Assembly (NCBI GenBank): GCA_964247055.1
Contig: OZ176050.1
Location: 11,098,001-11,162,000, forward strand
DNA length: 64,000 nt
Direction: 5' to 3'
DNA from: Paragordius varius
Lineage: Eukaryota; Nematomorpha
Position 1 is the stretch's first letter. Each line of letters begins with the position of its first letter. Of this stretch, positions 28,801 to 39,238 are shown one piece after another. A program made the position numbers and the translations under genes. Under the pieces are notes generated by a model that worked only from the letters and a program-made list of their open reading frames with translations, was not told the origin of the DNA and made no database searches.

Positions 28801-31800
28801 TCATCCACACAATTATCTATTTAAAATTTTATTTCATAATTGTTGTATTGATAAAATGTTTATTTTAGAACAAGCACGTTTAGCCTAAAAAACATCCTTT
28901 TCACTAATTTTTCTCATATTTTTCATTGAAAGTTTTTTTTATGCCCAACTTTATTTCGCAAAGCCTTTTTGCATTCTTGATGCCTTATTAATATTTTGTT
29001 TGATTATAAATTCTAATATTAAAGATTGGATCTAAAGCCTATTTTTGGCGACTGAGATTATTGGATCGCTTGGCAAAATACGTTTTGGAACAGATAAATG
29101 ATAACGCAATACAGAATAATATAAATAAACCCCCAAGCACCGTAGTTGACAATTATCTAAAAAACGATGCCCTATCTTCAAACAGAATACCATATCCCAT
29201 ACCTGGTAAAAAAATTAAGTAAAAATTGGGAATACAAGGAATAAAATGTTGTAAATGTTGAAGTATATTTTTTATTTAAAGGCATGACTTAAAACGTCGG
29301 TTGTGAAATATGGGTGCATGTACGTTAATCCCTAAATTTTATACTTCAAACGTTAATTAGGTTATATGTGAAAAACAGGAATTTAAAAATATTGTTGTGT
29401 TTATATAAAAATCACAGCTTTTTTTAGGTGTCTTTTTAAAAAACTTGTACTCTTTTACAAATTTTGTTTATTCCATATTTCCATTTTTATATGGGGTATT
29501 TTAATTTATCATTAAATTTTGTTATTTAAATACTTGTTATAGCAAATCAAATGGAAGCTTATGCCGCCAACAAAACTTATATTTTAGCCCTTGTGAGTTA
29601 TGCCCTCTCCCTGTCAAATCACGTTAAAAAAGATGAGGTTTTGCATTTATTACTGTCTCATGCTAGGAAAACAGGTATGTATACATAAAATTAATATACG
29701 TTTTTTAACCGATCTATATATAATAATAATTGGTTTAAAGTTTAGTTATTCATGTTTAGATATAATTAATTTATATATAAAAGGAAAAATAATTATTATT
29801 AAATGAACCAAAAGTTACCATTCAAATTGGTTAAGTAGTTCTAAAAGTGTAACAAAGTTTTTAAATTTTATAATTTCACTTTTACATTAATGTTGTTATC
29901 ATTATTATAGCAAAGATCGTTGTCGATTTATTGCTTTTTCGAAGGTATATTTTATCCAGTTTATTCGAGTGAGGGCGAGTGCTGTTAGCTGTTGTAAAGA
30001 AAGATTGGTTTCTTTGGTTAGGTTTTCGATCCAGCGCATCTTGCAGCGTCCACGTTTCCTGGATCCTTCGACCTTGCCTGTCATTAGTTGGAATTCCAAG
30101 TCATTAGCTCTGGTAATGTGACCAAAGTATAATAATTTCATTTTGAGGCACATGCCGATCAGGTGTATCTCGGGATATATTTTGTCAAGGATTACGGTGT
30201 TTTTTATTTTGTCTTTCCAGGTGATTTGCAGTATTTTCTGCCAGCACCACATTCAAAGGCGTTAATGTATCTTTCGTCATCCTTTTTTATAGTCCAACTT
30301 TTTGATGCGTAAGGCATACTAGGGAATATTAGGGATTTAACTAATCGGATTTTTGTTTTGAGTTTGATGTCATGTGACGACCATAGTTTATTGTATTTTA
30401 TCTTTTTGATTTAGCGATTCCTATTCTTCCTCTGATGTCGGGGGTGCTGTTGTTATTCGTGTTTATAAGACTGCCTATATAAGTGTATTGGGAGACTACT
30501 TCGATTTTTTGGTTGTCAAAGGATAAATTGTTGTAATGATTCTGAGCGGTTATATTCATAATTTTAGTTTTTTGTAGTTGATCGTCAGACCAATTTTTGA
30601 CATTCAGTTGAAAATTCTGTTAGAGTTTTTTTAGGTTGACACTGAATTTGACAGCAGTATAGTGTCGTCAGCATGGTGAAGTGATGATATGATATTGCCG
30701 ACGATGCTTATGCCATTAGCTTTGTCTATATTTCTTAATACGCTTTCTATGCAAACGTTAAAAAGAGTCGGTGAAAGGACGCATCCTTGTCGTAAACCAT
30801 TGTTCATTCGTATCCAATTACTTGTGCCGTGTGGGGTTTTTATGGTTAATGATGAATTGGAGTAAAGGGATTTGATGATGTTTAAAATGTGATCTGAAAC
30901 TCCAATCTGAGATAGTGCCTTTCACAGCGTGTCGTGCTTCACGCTGTCGAAGGCCTTTGAAAAATCAATGAAGCAGATATGGGTTTCTTTCTGAAATTCA
31001 ATTTGTTTTTCGAATATCCAACGTATATTGCTGATCATGTCCCTGCATCCGCGATTGGTTCTAAATCCCGCTTGGGTATTAGAAAGTTCGGCTTCAATTA
31101 TGCCTTGGATACGCCTGTTAATTATTTTGAGAAAAACTTTTGATCTTGGTTGATTAGCGCTATAGTTGTTAAATGATTTAGGATCGCCTTTTTTCAAAAT
31201 GGTAGGTCTAAAAACTACAAAGGCCCAATGAGAAAGGAAGATGGAGATATCATTACAGACAAAAAACACTGGTGGAACAATGGGAACAATATGTATTATA
31301 AAACTATATTGCACCAGCCTATCAAACGCCGATAAAAACAGTATATCTATCAATATGACCCGCAGATCATCAAAGAAGAAGTTGAATGGTCGCTCAACCA
31401 TTCCCCAAACAACAAATCTGAGGGGTACAACGATATTCCAACCGAACTCATTCGTTTTATCCCAATTCATATCCTAACTGACTTATTCCAAAAGATATTT
31501 GCTCACGCCTCATTCCCCCAAGATTGGTGCAATCAATACTCACCTTCATCTTGAAAAAAGGCGGTCCTAAATCATTTAACAACTATAGAACTATAGCGCT
31601 AATTAACCAAACCTCAAAAGTTTTCTCAAAATAATTCACAGGCGTATCCAGTAGGATTTAGAACCAATCGCGGATGCAGGGACATGATTAGCAATATACG
31701 CTGGATATTTGAAAAACAAATCGCACTTCAGAAAGAAACCCACATCTGCTTCATTGATTTTCAAAGGCCTTCGACAGCGTGAAGCACGACACGCTGTGGA

Positions 31801-34800
31801 AGGCACTTTTCAGATTGGAGTATCAGATCATATTATAAACATCATCAAATCCCTTTACTCCAATTCATGATTAATGTTAAGTTTTATACAATTTTTTTAC
31901 ATTAATATTAAACATGAGTTTTTCATTTTTTGGACTGGGAATATTTAAAAGTATTAACCTTCTCATCATGAATGCATTTATGTTAAATGCTTTTATAGCC
32001 AATTTTAACTCTATATACAGACATATATAATATATATTTTAGACAAATCTTTGTAGGTCAAAAAATACTGCGCATTAAAAATTGGATTTTTACAGTTTTT
32101 ATATTTATTTATCGCTTTTTAGATGATGGGCTTATGTATTGGTGTGTTGAAGATATCCCAGGTCTTCCTAAACGCTTTCAAAATAATCAACCTCATTACG
32201 GACCATTGCAGTACACAACATGGCAAGCTTTATGTGTTGAAACTACTTCTTACGCTCTAATGTCTATACTGCTAAATAGGTAGTAATTTTATTATATTTG
32301 GATGGATAATTTTAGGACTCCATATTCGGAGTTTTGTATCCACGAAGTAGTTTCCTCCATAAATTACGATCTTTACATTGTTCTGTGGAAAGGCTGCGTT
32401 GATTCAAGTCCATTTTTATATTATCATTATAAGAAAAGAGTCGTCCCTTTCTTCTATTGCCATCAACATTAATGTTATCAACAGTTTTTAAAGGATGGGT
32501 GGCGTCTCTTCTCTGAGTATGACCGTAGAGACGCAATCTGTTTGTTTGAATTATATAATCGATTTTATCGTTTTCTTTAATGAAAATTGGTATTTCTGGT
32601 GTACGAAAGCAGCTTTTGAGTATTCGATTCTCACTGGTTAGGAGTTTTGTTTGATTTGTTTTGTTTAATGCCCAGGTTTCAGAACTATAGGTAAGAGCAG
32701 ATCTTATTCCTGCCTTGTAAAGATACCATTTATTACGAATGTTAACATTTTTGTTTTGGAAAACATATTATAATTGATTATATTTTATCCAACCTTGATG
32801 TATTCTTCTTTTGATAGCCTTTTGTGGGCTTCCCTGAGATGATATGACATCTCCTAGGTATACGAAAGAGTCAACCAATTCGATGTCATGTCCATCAATG
32901 TTAAGTAGCTTTGGTCGATTAAAATTATTATTGTTTGGGTCTAAGCAATTTAAGCATTTAAAATTTATTACATTTGTTAACTTGTCTTTTATTTTAGAGC
33001 ACTTTTTGTGTACCCACAATTGACATGATATGCATTTAATGGAATTTGAACGTACTTCCTTACTGCAAATGGAACAGGGGTATCTGGGTGTTTCACTTTC
33101 ACCCGTTATCATTATTTTTGTTTTTGTGGCGTTTATGATCATTCCATATTGTTCAAGGCATTTCTTCCACTTGGAATATGTATTTACCAGTTGATCCCAT
33201 GATCGTGTCGTTATCACGAGGTCGTCGGCAAATAACATTTCCCAAGGGCATTCACTTCTTATGTCCTGCGTTGCCGCATCCATTATGGTTATAAAAAGGA
33301 GTGGACTTAGGACTGAACCCTGATGTAGTCCAGCGTTTGTTGGGAAATTGTTTGTATTGCCAATATTGGTTTCAACGTTGGTTGTTGTATTTTTATAGAG
33401 TAGTAATAAAATTTGTATAGTATGTTCTTCTATTCCCTTTTTACGTAGTGCCCATTGAATTGTGGAGCGTGGTATTTGGTCAAACGCACGTTCCAGATCT
33501 ACAAAGACATGGTATAGCTTTTGTTTCTTTTCCAGATATTTTTCTTGTAAGCGTCTTAGGATGAACAAGGGATCAATTGTGCTACTGTTTGGACGGAATG
33601 CAAACTGATTCGAATCTAAGTTTATAAGTTTTCTAAGCCTGTTTTCCAAAATATTTTCGAATATTTTAAGTGTGTGTTCCAGAAGTTTTAAAGGTCGGTA
33701 GGACGATGTTTTTAAACGATCGCCTTTATTTTTATAAATGGGGATTATTATGCTGTTCTTCCAATCGTTGGGAGTTTGGTTTGTAATTATTATTTGGTTA
33801 AAGAGTTTTGTCAGATACTCTGCAGTGTTTTTGATGGGTCGAATGAGGTCGACTGAAAGGCTGCTTGGGCCTGGAGCTTTGTTACTTTTTAATTTATTGA
33901 TTGCAGTTGTGACTTCATCTATGGTGATTTCTTGTATGGGACCAGCTACTGGTGAAACTATGCTAATTTGTTTGGTCGGGTTTACTTGGTTGAGTTGTTT
34001 TTCTAAGTTCGTTTTCCAAATTTCTTTGACTTTCGAGGGATTCGTTATTATATTATCATTATCATCTTTAATACATTTTATGGTTTTAACATCTTTATTA
34101 CTATTGTTAAGGTTTTTGAGTCTTTTAAAAATCGTTTGGTTTTTAAAGTCTTTTTCTAAACTTTCAGCGATTTTAACGGATTTTTCATTCATAGCGTGTC
34201 GAATGGCTTTTTGGACCTCTCGTTTTTTGTTATCATAAACTTTTTTATCATCATTATTTTTCGAGCTTTTCCACTTTTTATATGCTTCGCCTTTTTCACG
34301 CAACAATGGTTTTATTTCATTTTTCCACCACCAGCTTTTCCGTTGCCTCATTGGTTTGGTAAAGCCACAATGTATTTTAGCAGATGTTAGAATTGTGCTT
34401 TTAAAATATTTCCATAGAGTTTCAACATTGTTTTTTTCGGGAAGATGTAACTCTGTGTTTTTGGTATATTCGGTTAATAATTTTGAATCCTTTAACTTTG
34501 CTATATTTATTTTTTGGGGTTGGAAAGCGGTCTTACGGCTTTTCTCAATGATTAGAAATGCTGTTATTAGCTTGTGTTGATAGGAGGGTTGATAGTAAGT
34601 TTTGATGTTTGTTAAATGTTTCCTAATGTTTTTGGGAATTAATATGAAGTCTATCATAGATGAGTGATCACCAGAATTATAAGTTATGTGCTGGTTGCTT
34701 TTTTTTCTTAAAATGGGTATTTGCGACTATGAGTTGATTTGCAATGCAAAAGTCTAACAAACTCTCGCCCATCTTATCGAGGGTTCCGACGCCATTTCCA

Positions 34801-37800
34801 CCATGCACGCCATGGTATTCATTACTATCATTATTAATATGGCAATTAAAATCACCACCAACAAAGGTTTGTTCGCTAGAAGAAGTTTTGTTCATCAAAT
34901 CATAGAGGGCTTCCCAATATTCGTTTTTTGATGCTTCGCTTAGACCAGATTGTGGTGCGTAAGTTGAAACTATATTTATTATATTATCATTCATCAATAT
35001 TTTTATTTGAATCATTCTTGGATTATGTCTTATTACATCGATTATGTTATCACGATAGATGTTTTTAATAAAAATCGCAACACCACCTTGTCCCTTGTCA
35101 TTTCCTTTATAGAATAATGTATAATCGTCTAAGTTTTTCAATCCCTCTCCTTTCATTCTGGCCTCTTGGATGCAACATATATCTATATTGTTATGGCTAA
35201 GAGTGTTTGTTACCATTAATATTTTGTTAACTAGGGTACCCACATTCCATGTGGCAAATTTCAGAACTGTTTTATTATTATTACTAACGGTATTATTTAT
35301 TTTCATAGTTATTTATTTTGGTAATTATTATTATTCAAAGTATATATCAAAAATATATAGTATATAAAAGTGTAAATAGGAAATATTATCAAAATAATTA
35401 TTATTATAAGTTGTATTATTATTGTTATTTGAGATGTTGATAAGGTTTTAGTGTTCTTTCATATTCATATTCATATTATTATACTTCATGGTTTATTGAG
35501 GCAATTTTTTACGTAACACATGCCCTTGTGTACAACTAATGATTTTACAGATCATTAGAAAACTGGCCTTTGCCGTTAGCGCATTTTCATGCCCCAGCCA
35601 ACACCCCGGGGAGGTGGCAATAGGACTTTGTTGGCCTTTATTATATTTCTTTAAATTAATTTATTATTTCATTAAAAATGTTTTTATGGTTCTACCTATC
35701 ATAGTGACTCCTATTATGGGAAGAATCTCAACCTTAAACGATAAAATAATTTAAATAGGGCTTATTAACGTGATTAATTGGTTTATATCCCATGTTTTTT
35801 AAATAAGCTTATTTTTAGAAGTTTCATTATTAGGGGTCTGGACAGTATATGCCATTTTATATATATTATTACAAAATCTGTGTTACTTTATTTTAATAAT
35901 TCCATTAATAATAATGAATATTAGATCGCCAATGTTTGAATCTAACGTACTTTCTATCATTAAGTGGCTAAATCAGCAACGCAATCATATGACAGGATTC
36001 GAATCTACAAGGGTTTATTTTATATATTAATCACTGATACTTTTTAACTTTAATATAGCATCAAAAAATGCTTTTAATTTAGTATTTTAGATAGTATATT
36101 ATATTCATTTAGCGAATAATAAATATTTTAAAAGTTTTGGAAAAAATCATCATTATACTAGCAATCTTTTGTCTTTATTTCCTTTTCCACACATTCTAAT
36201 ATATTCTTACACTTTTTTTATAAATACCTAATTATATTTGTGTGTTGAATTTAGGATACCCTTATAGCTTTACAAGCCTTAACTAAATACTCCGAGGCAG
36301 AATTAAGTCGTCCAACGACCGAAATTAGTTTGGAGATTCAAACCACTTCAGACACCAAATTTAATCCAAACGTAAGTATAAATGCTGGCAACTTGGCTCA
36401 ACTACATGGGTACCGTTTAAAAAAGGTAATTAGCAAAATAGTTTAAAATATATTGTTTGTTTACATATTATTTTAGTCATAATTTTTCGGTGCTATATAC
36501 AGTCGTAAATATGAAAAGTTAAGGGGAAAAATTTTGTAAAACAAAATTTGTATTTTTAGAATAAAGAGCCACATAATAATATAACCATAATTTGATTTAT
36601 TAATGATGCCGATACGATTTGGGTTATTGGCGGTGCTGTATATGGATTTACAAATTTTACTTAACAAACTTATATTTTAAATTTTATTATCTTTGTTTAA
36701 TATACCATTTGCACTTCAAGAGTGTCCTTGAACACTTCAAGTTGGTCCTTGAACACTTCAAGTTTGTCCTTGAGCATTTCAAGTTGGTCCTTAAAATTTT
36801 TAAATTTTGATTTTAACCATAATTTTTGGATGTATTTTTTTGTTTTATTATTTTTTAACCTAATTTATCTATTATTTGTATATTTATTTAAAAATAAAAA
36901 AATTATTCAAAACTACTTTTTTGTTTCAAACTAATTTTTTTCCAATTTAACAAAATTATAACTTTAAAATGTTTTCATTTTAAAACTAAATAATAAACAA
37001 ACTTATATTATTTTTAATTACATGTTAAAATCTTATAAATATTTAATATAATTATAAAATATTAATAATATACGGCTCAATGATTAAATGTTGATATTTT
37101 AAAATTTATCGTAAATAATAAAAAATAGGTTAAAAACGATAAATTATATAAATGATATACGATTTGATTGATAAAAGTTAAAAACAAAACAAAAAAGTCA
37201 AAGGACCAATTTGAAGTGTGTTCAAGGATCAAATTGAAATGTTCAAGGACCAACTTAAAATGTTCAAGGACCAACTTGAAGTGTCCAAGGACCTGAAATG
37301 TTCAAGGGCACTTTTGAAGTGCAAAAGATATACCATTTCGTTGAAAAAAATAACTTGTACTTATGTTAAAAGTATTTTTACACAAACTCATAATATATTG
37401 TTATATTCTGATTGCAAAGGTGTGGGGTAGCATTAGAGTTACAGCTTCTGGTCGAGGTTTAGCATTGTTTCAACTTTCCGCCAGTAAAAGCGTAGATTGG
37501 CGCCAATATGTTAGGGTCCCGGCCGTCCCAGCTTTTGATTTAAAGCATTCCATCGCAACGAGTGGTTTCAATTCCAGTGTCATGCAATACCATATATGTA
37601 CAAGGTAATATTTACTAGTGATGAAAGATTATTGAGTTATCATTGTTTATATTACTCGTTCAAATTGCAACTAGTAGGGATAAAAATTTAAATTTGTGTG
37701 AAATCAAGTGTGATTTGTTTTCGTTTTTTCTTGCTTAAATTTTACTCATCCTAAGCCAAAAACACAAAAAATTTATACTTTCTAACGCGCTTTTAAATAT

Positions 37801-38438
37801 TTATTTCTAGTAGCAATTCAAATGACCAATATAACTAATAAAATGGCTGTTTACTGTATTCTATTTAAATATATATCAATTTGTGATTCAAAATTTTGTT
37901 TAAATCTGTGAAGTTATTTGTTACGAATATGGTTGTTGATTTTAACATTTATAAATTTTTGAGACGATTTTTTAGAAGAATTTGATTATAAAAGTATTTA
38001 TGATACTCAATTACTAACATTCATATTTTGAAATAAAATATTGATTAAAATTTTAAAATTATTTGTGTGATAATAGATGGGTACAAATTGATGTTAGTCC
38101 AATGAGTGATATGGCTATTGTAGAAATTGATATACCCACAGGTTTCACAGTGCAACAAAATGAACTGGATAGGTAAATTTTTTCAATATAAATTATATTA
38201 TCATGGTAATTTTATTTAAATGTCAATTTTATTATATTAATGTATGTAATCAATTTTTAATAGGTCTATTGAGAGGAAATATGGTAATACGTATCTGCGA
38301 AAGGGAGAATTTATACCAGAAAATTCTAAAGCCGTTTTTTACTTTGATCATGTATGTATTTACACTTAAATGAATTTTATTTATTTTTTAAACATATCAA
38401 AATTAATCATACTAAGCATTTTATCTATTGATTCTATT

Positions 38439-38476
<38 letters not shown>

Positions 38477-39110
38477 GATTAATAATCACCATTTTTTTAT
38501 ATTTTCATACAAACGGCTTAATTAACCTAGAATCCGATAGTATAATTTATACATCTTATATAGATTCCAAGTAATGAATACATTTGTTTCAATTTTGTGG
38601 CCGAAAGATGGTATCCGCTTGCTAATATGTCAGAATGGAAATCGCTCAAAGTTTACGAATATTATAATCCAAGTAATATATTTTTACGGGTATAATAAAA
38701 AAATAATTACATGTTAATTTACATATTTTAGAGTGAATTATTAAGGCACAAAATAAGAAAAAAAATAGTTTGTTGATATTTCACAACCCAGAAACAAATA
38801 ATCCTATTAATATAAACATCTTTTACTTTAATTGACGCTTTGACAGACTTTTAAAGAGTAAATATTTTTATATATTCCATATTTTATTTTACCTTGTATT
38901 TTAGCTCGATTTAATGCCACTCTGTATGAGGCATACAATTTAAAGGTGTTAGATATATGTCATGTTTGTGGATCTTTCCAATGCCCATACTGTCCTGGTT
39001 TTAATTCTGCATTTTCTAAAATCAATCATATTGCACTTTTTATTAGCATTTTATCAATAATTTATGCATTTAATTTTATAGGTTTGAACGTTATTATTAT
39101 ACATTTTTAA
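7886..39110 (+). CDS. CD109-like thioester-family protein lacking the thioester
   Basis: Alpha-2-macroglobulin/TEP-family surface protein of about 2063 aa, long for CD109. Exons: 7886-8046, 8146-8357, 9132-9475, 9779-9904, 10143-10182, 11457-11541, 11710-11923, 13242-13519, 13737-13818, 13961-14136, 14716-14998, 15075-15212, 15626-16012, 16421-16606, 17011-17366, 17565-17859, 17935-18047, 18634-18847, 19252-19363, 19732-19875, 20208-20335, 20854-20965, 21310-21507, 21886-22015, 28052-28316, 29025-29205, 29543-29674, 32123-32279, 35925-36012, 36255-36425, 37420-37604, 38077-38172, 38264-38351, 38564-38672, 38905-39110. All joins keep phase; total 6192 nt. A signal peptide (MLYGLILFLCFLETKSQ) leads. 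MG-domain marks follow: MEKPVYKQGQ, TETTTFLVEEY, FGFVLTPDMAP. Then come the alpha-alpha barrel region (GDVVGP, FWRLRLLDRLAKYVLE, IIKWLNQQRN) and the receptor-binding fold (MAIVEIDIPTGF, LKVYEYYNP). The tail has five cysteines in 18 residues, then a hydrophobic end fitting a membrane or GPI anchor. No C345C domain is present, which argues against complement C3. Several small-exon borders are inferred. Confidence 0.9.
12498..13097 (+). mobile_element. Fold-back element with Penelope-like GIY-YIG tail fragment
   Basis: Two inverted arms of about 210 bp (12498-12713 and 12885-13097) flank a spacer of about 170 bp. Both arms carry AATGATATAATGTAATATCA near the outer end and TTACTGGGTTAATACG near the inner end. 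The plus strand has an open frame through the spacer and right arm (about 12701-12970). It contains SALAYHAHKYRHKIDWENV, which resembles the region after the GIY-YIG nuclease in Penelope-like retroelements. The left arm is thus an inverted copy of the fragment's own 3' end. The element lies in intron 7 of the CD109-like gene. The element class is inferred from about 20 residues. Confidence 0.6.
14151..14300. mobile_element. 150-bp MITE with long inverted repeats
   Basis: The left end GGTTGCTTATTTCA is mirrored by TGAAATAAGCAACC on the right. Imperfect pairing continues inward for about 45 bp, including an ACACAGTA/TACTGTGT match. AT dinucleotides flank both ends. The element starts 14 bp after the donor of intron 10 of the CD109-like gene, which it nevertheless leaves intact. 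There is no coding capacity and the superfamily is unassigned. Confidence 0.75.
18199..18442. mobile_element. 244-bp hAT-type MITE
   Basis: The left end CAGGGATGTTCAACAC pairs with the right end, which read from the other strand is CAGGGGTGTGCAATAC. Flanking 8-bp sites ATTAAAAT and ATGTAAAT agree at 6 of 8 positions, as expected for an old hAT insertion. It is GC-richer than the surrounding intron (GCGGCCC strings near both ends) and non-coding. It lies in intron 17 of the CD109-like gene. Confidence 0.72.
22405..22555. repeat. 21-bp minisatellite, left TIR of Tc1-type element
   Basis: About seven imperfect copies of a unit containing GTTTTCCCAGTCAATCGAAA. Some copies have slips that shorten or lengthen them (for example around 22460 and 22500). 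They are the reverse complement of the right-end array. Confidence 0.9.
23273..24142 (+). pseudogene. Decayed DD34E transposase
   Basis: Transposase of the IS630/Tc1/mariner superfamily, which cuts and pastes its own element at TA sites. The N-terminal part starts MSETGIKKKLVISQQ and has helix-turn-helix-like text (VSKDLDINYNTARQI). The 169-codon C-terminal block is intact (23633-24142) and shows all three catalytic acids: D in IYLDECGYN, D in FIMDNARI, and E in LNPIEMAFSKMKN. The last two are separated by 34 residues. Two or more frame disruptions separate the N-terminal pieces from the C-terminal block, so this copy is not expected to be active. It runs antiparallel to neither inverted repeat and has no introns visible. 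Confidence 0.85.
24588..24830. repeat. 21-bp minisatellite, right TIR of Tc1-type element
   Basis: About eleven consecutive copies of a 21-bp unit with core GACTGGGAAAACG, followed by variable TTTCGATT or TTTTTATT. Most copies keep the 21-bp length exactly. Because 21 is divisible by three, all frames stay open through the array. The resulting repetitive open frames are not genes. Confidence 0.92.
25213..26732. mobile_element. Non-autonomous relative of the Tc1-type element, copy 1
   Basis: This 1520-bp copy has the same TACCATTTCCCAGTC ends, a TA site at 25211-25212, and inverted 21-bp arrays (25225-25445 and 26480-26720). The subterminal block TTTTAACCATTAT is also shared with the 22401 element. 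There is no transposase. The interior instead carries an inverted pair of about 150-bp unique blocks around a hAT-like segment. It abuts copy 2, sharing one TA. Confidence 0.88.
25818..26115. mobile_element. hAT-like segment nested in copy 1
   Basis: It starts CAAGGGTGTCCAACTAAATG, a hAT-style end. GC-rich strings (GCGGCCCGC, GGAAGGCCGCC) lie about 230-270 bp on. The matching right end is not clear, so the segment is truncated or diverged. The same segment occurs at the equivalent place in copy 2, so it was present before the two copies separated. Confidence 0.5.
26735..28026. mobile_element. Non-autonomous relative of the Tc1-type element, copy 2
   Basis: A 1292-bp copy in the same internal orientation as copy 1 and immediately after it. 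The junction reads AAATGGTA-TA-TACCATTT with a single shared TA. Terminal 21-bp arrays are at 26745-26870 and 27835-28020. The right end has lost a few bases (GACTGGGTGGTA where the family has GACTGGGAAATGGTA). It ends 25 bp before the acceptor of exon 25 of the CD109-like gene. Confidence 0.87.
27200..27480. mobile_element. hAT-like segment nested in copy 2
   Basis: It carries the same start (AAGGGTGTCCAACTAAATG) and same downstream text as the segment in copy 1. It is shorter around the GC-rich part (GAGGACGCAC for GCGGCCCGCAC). It confirms that both copies derive from one ancestor that already carried the insertion. Confidence 0.5.
29905..31205 (-). mobile_element. LINE fragment, minus orientation
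   Basis: Reverse-transcriptase remains of a non-LTR retrotransposon. Near 30922-31180 the minus strand reads TNRGCRDMISNIRWIFEKQ and FIDFSKAFDSVKHDTL, the RT A-motif region. At 29905-30252 a C-terminal piece reads ITWKDKIKNTVILDKI, YFGHITRANDLE and GSRKRGRCKMRWIENL. This is the common tail of endonuclease/RT proteins from LINEs. The frame is broken in several places. The clade is not determined. It lies in intron 27 of the CD109-like gene. Confidence 0.8.
31206..31880 (+). mobile_element. Inverted second LINE fragment of the same family
   Basis: The plus strand repeats, in opposite direction, the RT region found on the minus strand just before it (GFRTNRGCRDMISNIRW, KETHICFIDF). It also adds upstream sequence (SEGYNDIPTELIRFIP, FAHASFPQDWCNQYS). 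The pair forms a head-to-head inverted duplication with about 350 bp shared. Several frame breaks are present. It ends near 31875, before exon 28. Confidence 0.78.
32768..34657 (-). CDS. LINE reverse transcriptase
   Basis: A 629-codon open frame. RT motifs in order are KAPGPSSLSVDLIRP, SYRPLKLLEHTLKIFE, QFAFRPNSSTIDPLF, FVDLERAFDQIPR, AGLHQGSVLSPLLF and the catalytic FADD in EMLFADDLVITT. After the RT palm comes a zinc finger (CSICSKEV, then CISCQLWVHKKCSKI, then CLNC), a known insertion in this LINE group. The sequence then resumes with DSFVYLGDVISSQGS. The C-terminal tail continues in another frame at 32536-32312 (RLYGHTQRRDATHPLK). Confidence 0.88.
   Translation of the reverse strand: MIDFILIPKNIRKHLTNIKTYYQPSYQHKLITAFLIIEKSRKTAFQPQKINIAKLKDSKLLTEYTKNTELHLPEKNNVETLWKYFKSTILTSAKIHCGFTKPMRQRKSWWWKNEIKPLLREKGEAYKKWKSSKNNDDKKVYDNKKREVQKAIRHAMNEKSVKIAESLEKDFKNQTIFKRLKNLNNSNKDVKTIKCIKDDNDNIITNPSKVKEIWKTNLEKQLNQVNPTKQISIVSPVAGPIQEITIDEVTTAINKLKSNKAPGPSSLSVDLIRPIKNTAEYLTKLFNQIIITNQTPNDWKNSIIIPIYKNKGDRLKTSSYRPLKLLEHTLKIFENILENRLRKLINLDSNQFAFRPNSSTIDPLFILRRLQEKYLEKKQKLYHVFVDLERAFDQIPRSTIQWALRKKGIEEHTIQILLLLYKNTTTNVETNIGNTNNFPTNAGLHQGSVLSPLLFITIMDAATQDIRSECPWEMLFADDLVITTRSWDQLVNTYSKWKKCLEQYGMIINATKTKIMITGESETPRYPCSICSKEVRSNSIKCISCQLWVHKKCSKIKDKLTNVINFKCLNCLDPNNNNFNRPKLLNIDGHDIELVDSFVYLGDVISSQGSPQKAIKRRIHQGWIKYNQL
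34677..35306 (-). CDS. LINE AP-type endonuclease domain
   Basis: This domain nicks target DNA to prime reverse transcription. Seen in order: KFATWNVGTLVNK, CCIQEARMKGEG, GGVAIFIKN, STYAPQSGLSEASK, VGGDFNCHINND and DKMGESLLDFCIANQL. It continues after a one-base frame change in an A-run near 34701-34709 into TYNSGDHSSMIDFIL in the next frame. The endonuclease and reverse transcriptase were therefore one polyprotein. Confidence 0.85.
   Translation of the reverse strand: MKINNTVSNNNKTVLKFATWNVGTLVNKILMVTNTLSHNNIDICCIQEARMKGEGLKNLDDYTLFYKGNDKGQGGVAIFIKNIYRDNIIDVIRHNPRMIQIKILMNDNIINIVSTYAPQSGLSEASKNEYWEALYDLMNKTSSSEQTFVGGDFNCHINNDSNEYHGVHGGNGVGTLDKMGESLLDFCIANQLIVANTHFKKKKQPAHNL
36703..37330. mobile_element. 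Second family of TA-inserted element with 21-bp TIR arrays
   Basis: It begins TACCATTTGCACTTCAAG after a TA at 36701-36702. It ends CTTTTGAAGTGCAAAAGATA before TA at 37331-37332, so the end is slightly diverged. Left (36713-36800) and right (37195-37325) arms are inverted tandem arrays of a 21-bp unit with core CTTGAACACTTCAAGTTGG, a different sequence from the GACTGGG family. The 628-bp element is non-coding and lies in intron 30 of the CD109-like gene. Confidence 0.8.
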
Positions 39111-39232
39111 ATTTTTTTTATATTATTAAAAATAGTTTACTATAATTAAATTTTTAAATATTTCTATACACAAACATTCTCATGCATAAATCATCAAACA
39201 TATCTGTGATTATTACAAGGTTTTAGACTGTA

Positions 39233-39238
39233 AATAAA
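39233..39238 (+). terminator. Likely poly(A) signal of the CD109-like gene
   Basis: AATAAA lies 123 nt after the TAA stop and is followed by TGTG-containing sequence. The spacing matches the candidate signals of the PC and VPS54 genes. Such strings also occur by chance in AT-rich DNA. Confidence 0.45.

Larger units (their letters stand above)
32312..35640 (-). mobile_element. Near full-length RTE-like LINE
   Basis: A second, distinct non-LTR retrotransposon of about 3.3 kb in intron 28 of the CD109-like gene. Reading leftward it has a GC-richer 5' leader (about 35640-35550, with GGGGTGTTGGCTGGGGCATG), an AP endonuclease, reverse transcriptase with an inserted cysteine/histidine finger, and a C-terminal tail. 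It ends near 32312, 33 bp after the exon 28 donor. The gene organisation and endonuclease text (STYAPQSG, GGDFNCHI) fit RTE-type elements. Only a few frame breaks interrupt it, so it is relatively young. Confidence 0.85.

Noticed and set aside
29600-29806. Open frame running past exon 27
   Set aside because: Wrong frame for the exon and mostly intron sequence after the GTATGT donor at 29675.
33738-34238. Plus-strand 166-codon open frame
   Set aside because: It is the antisense of the LINE reverse-transcriptase frame, with hydrophobic, low-complexity composition.
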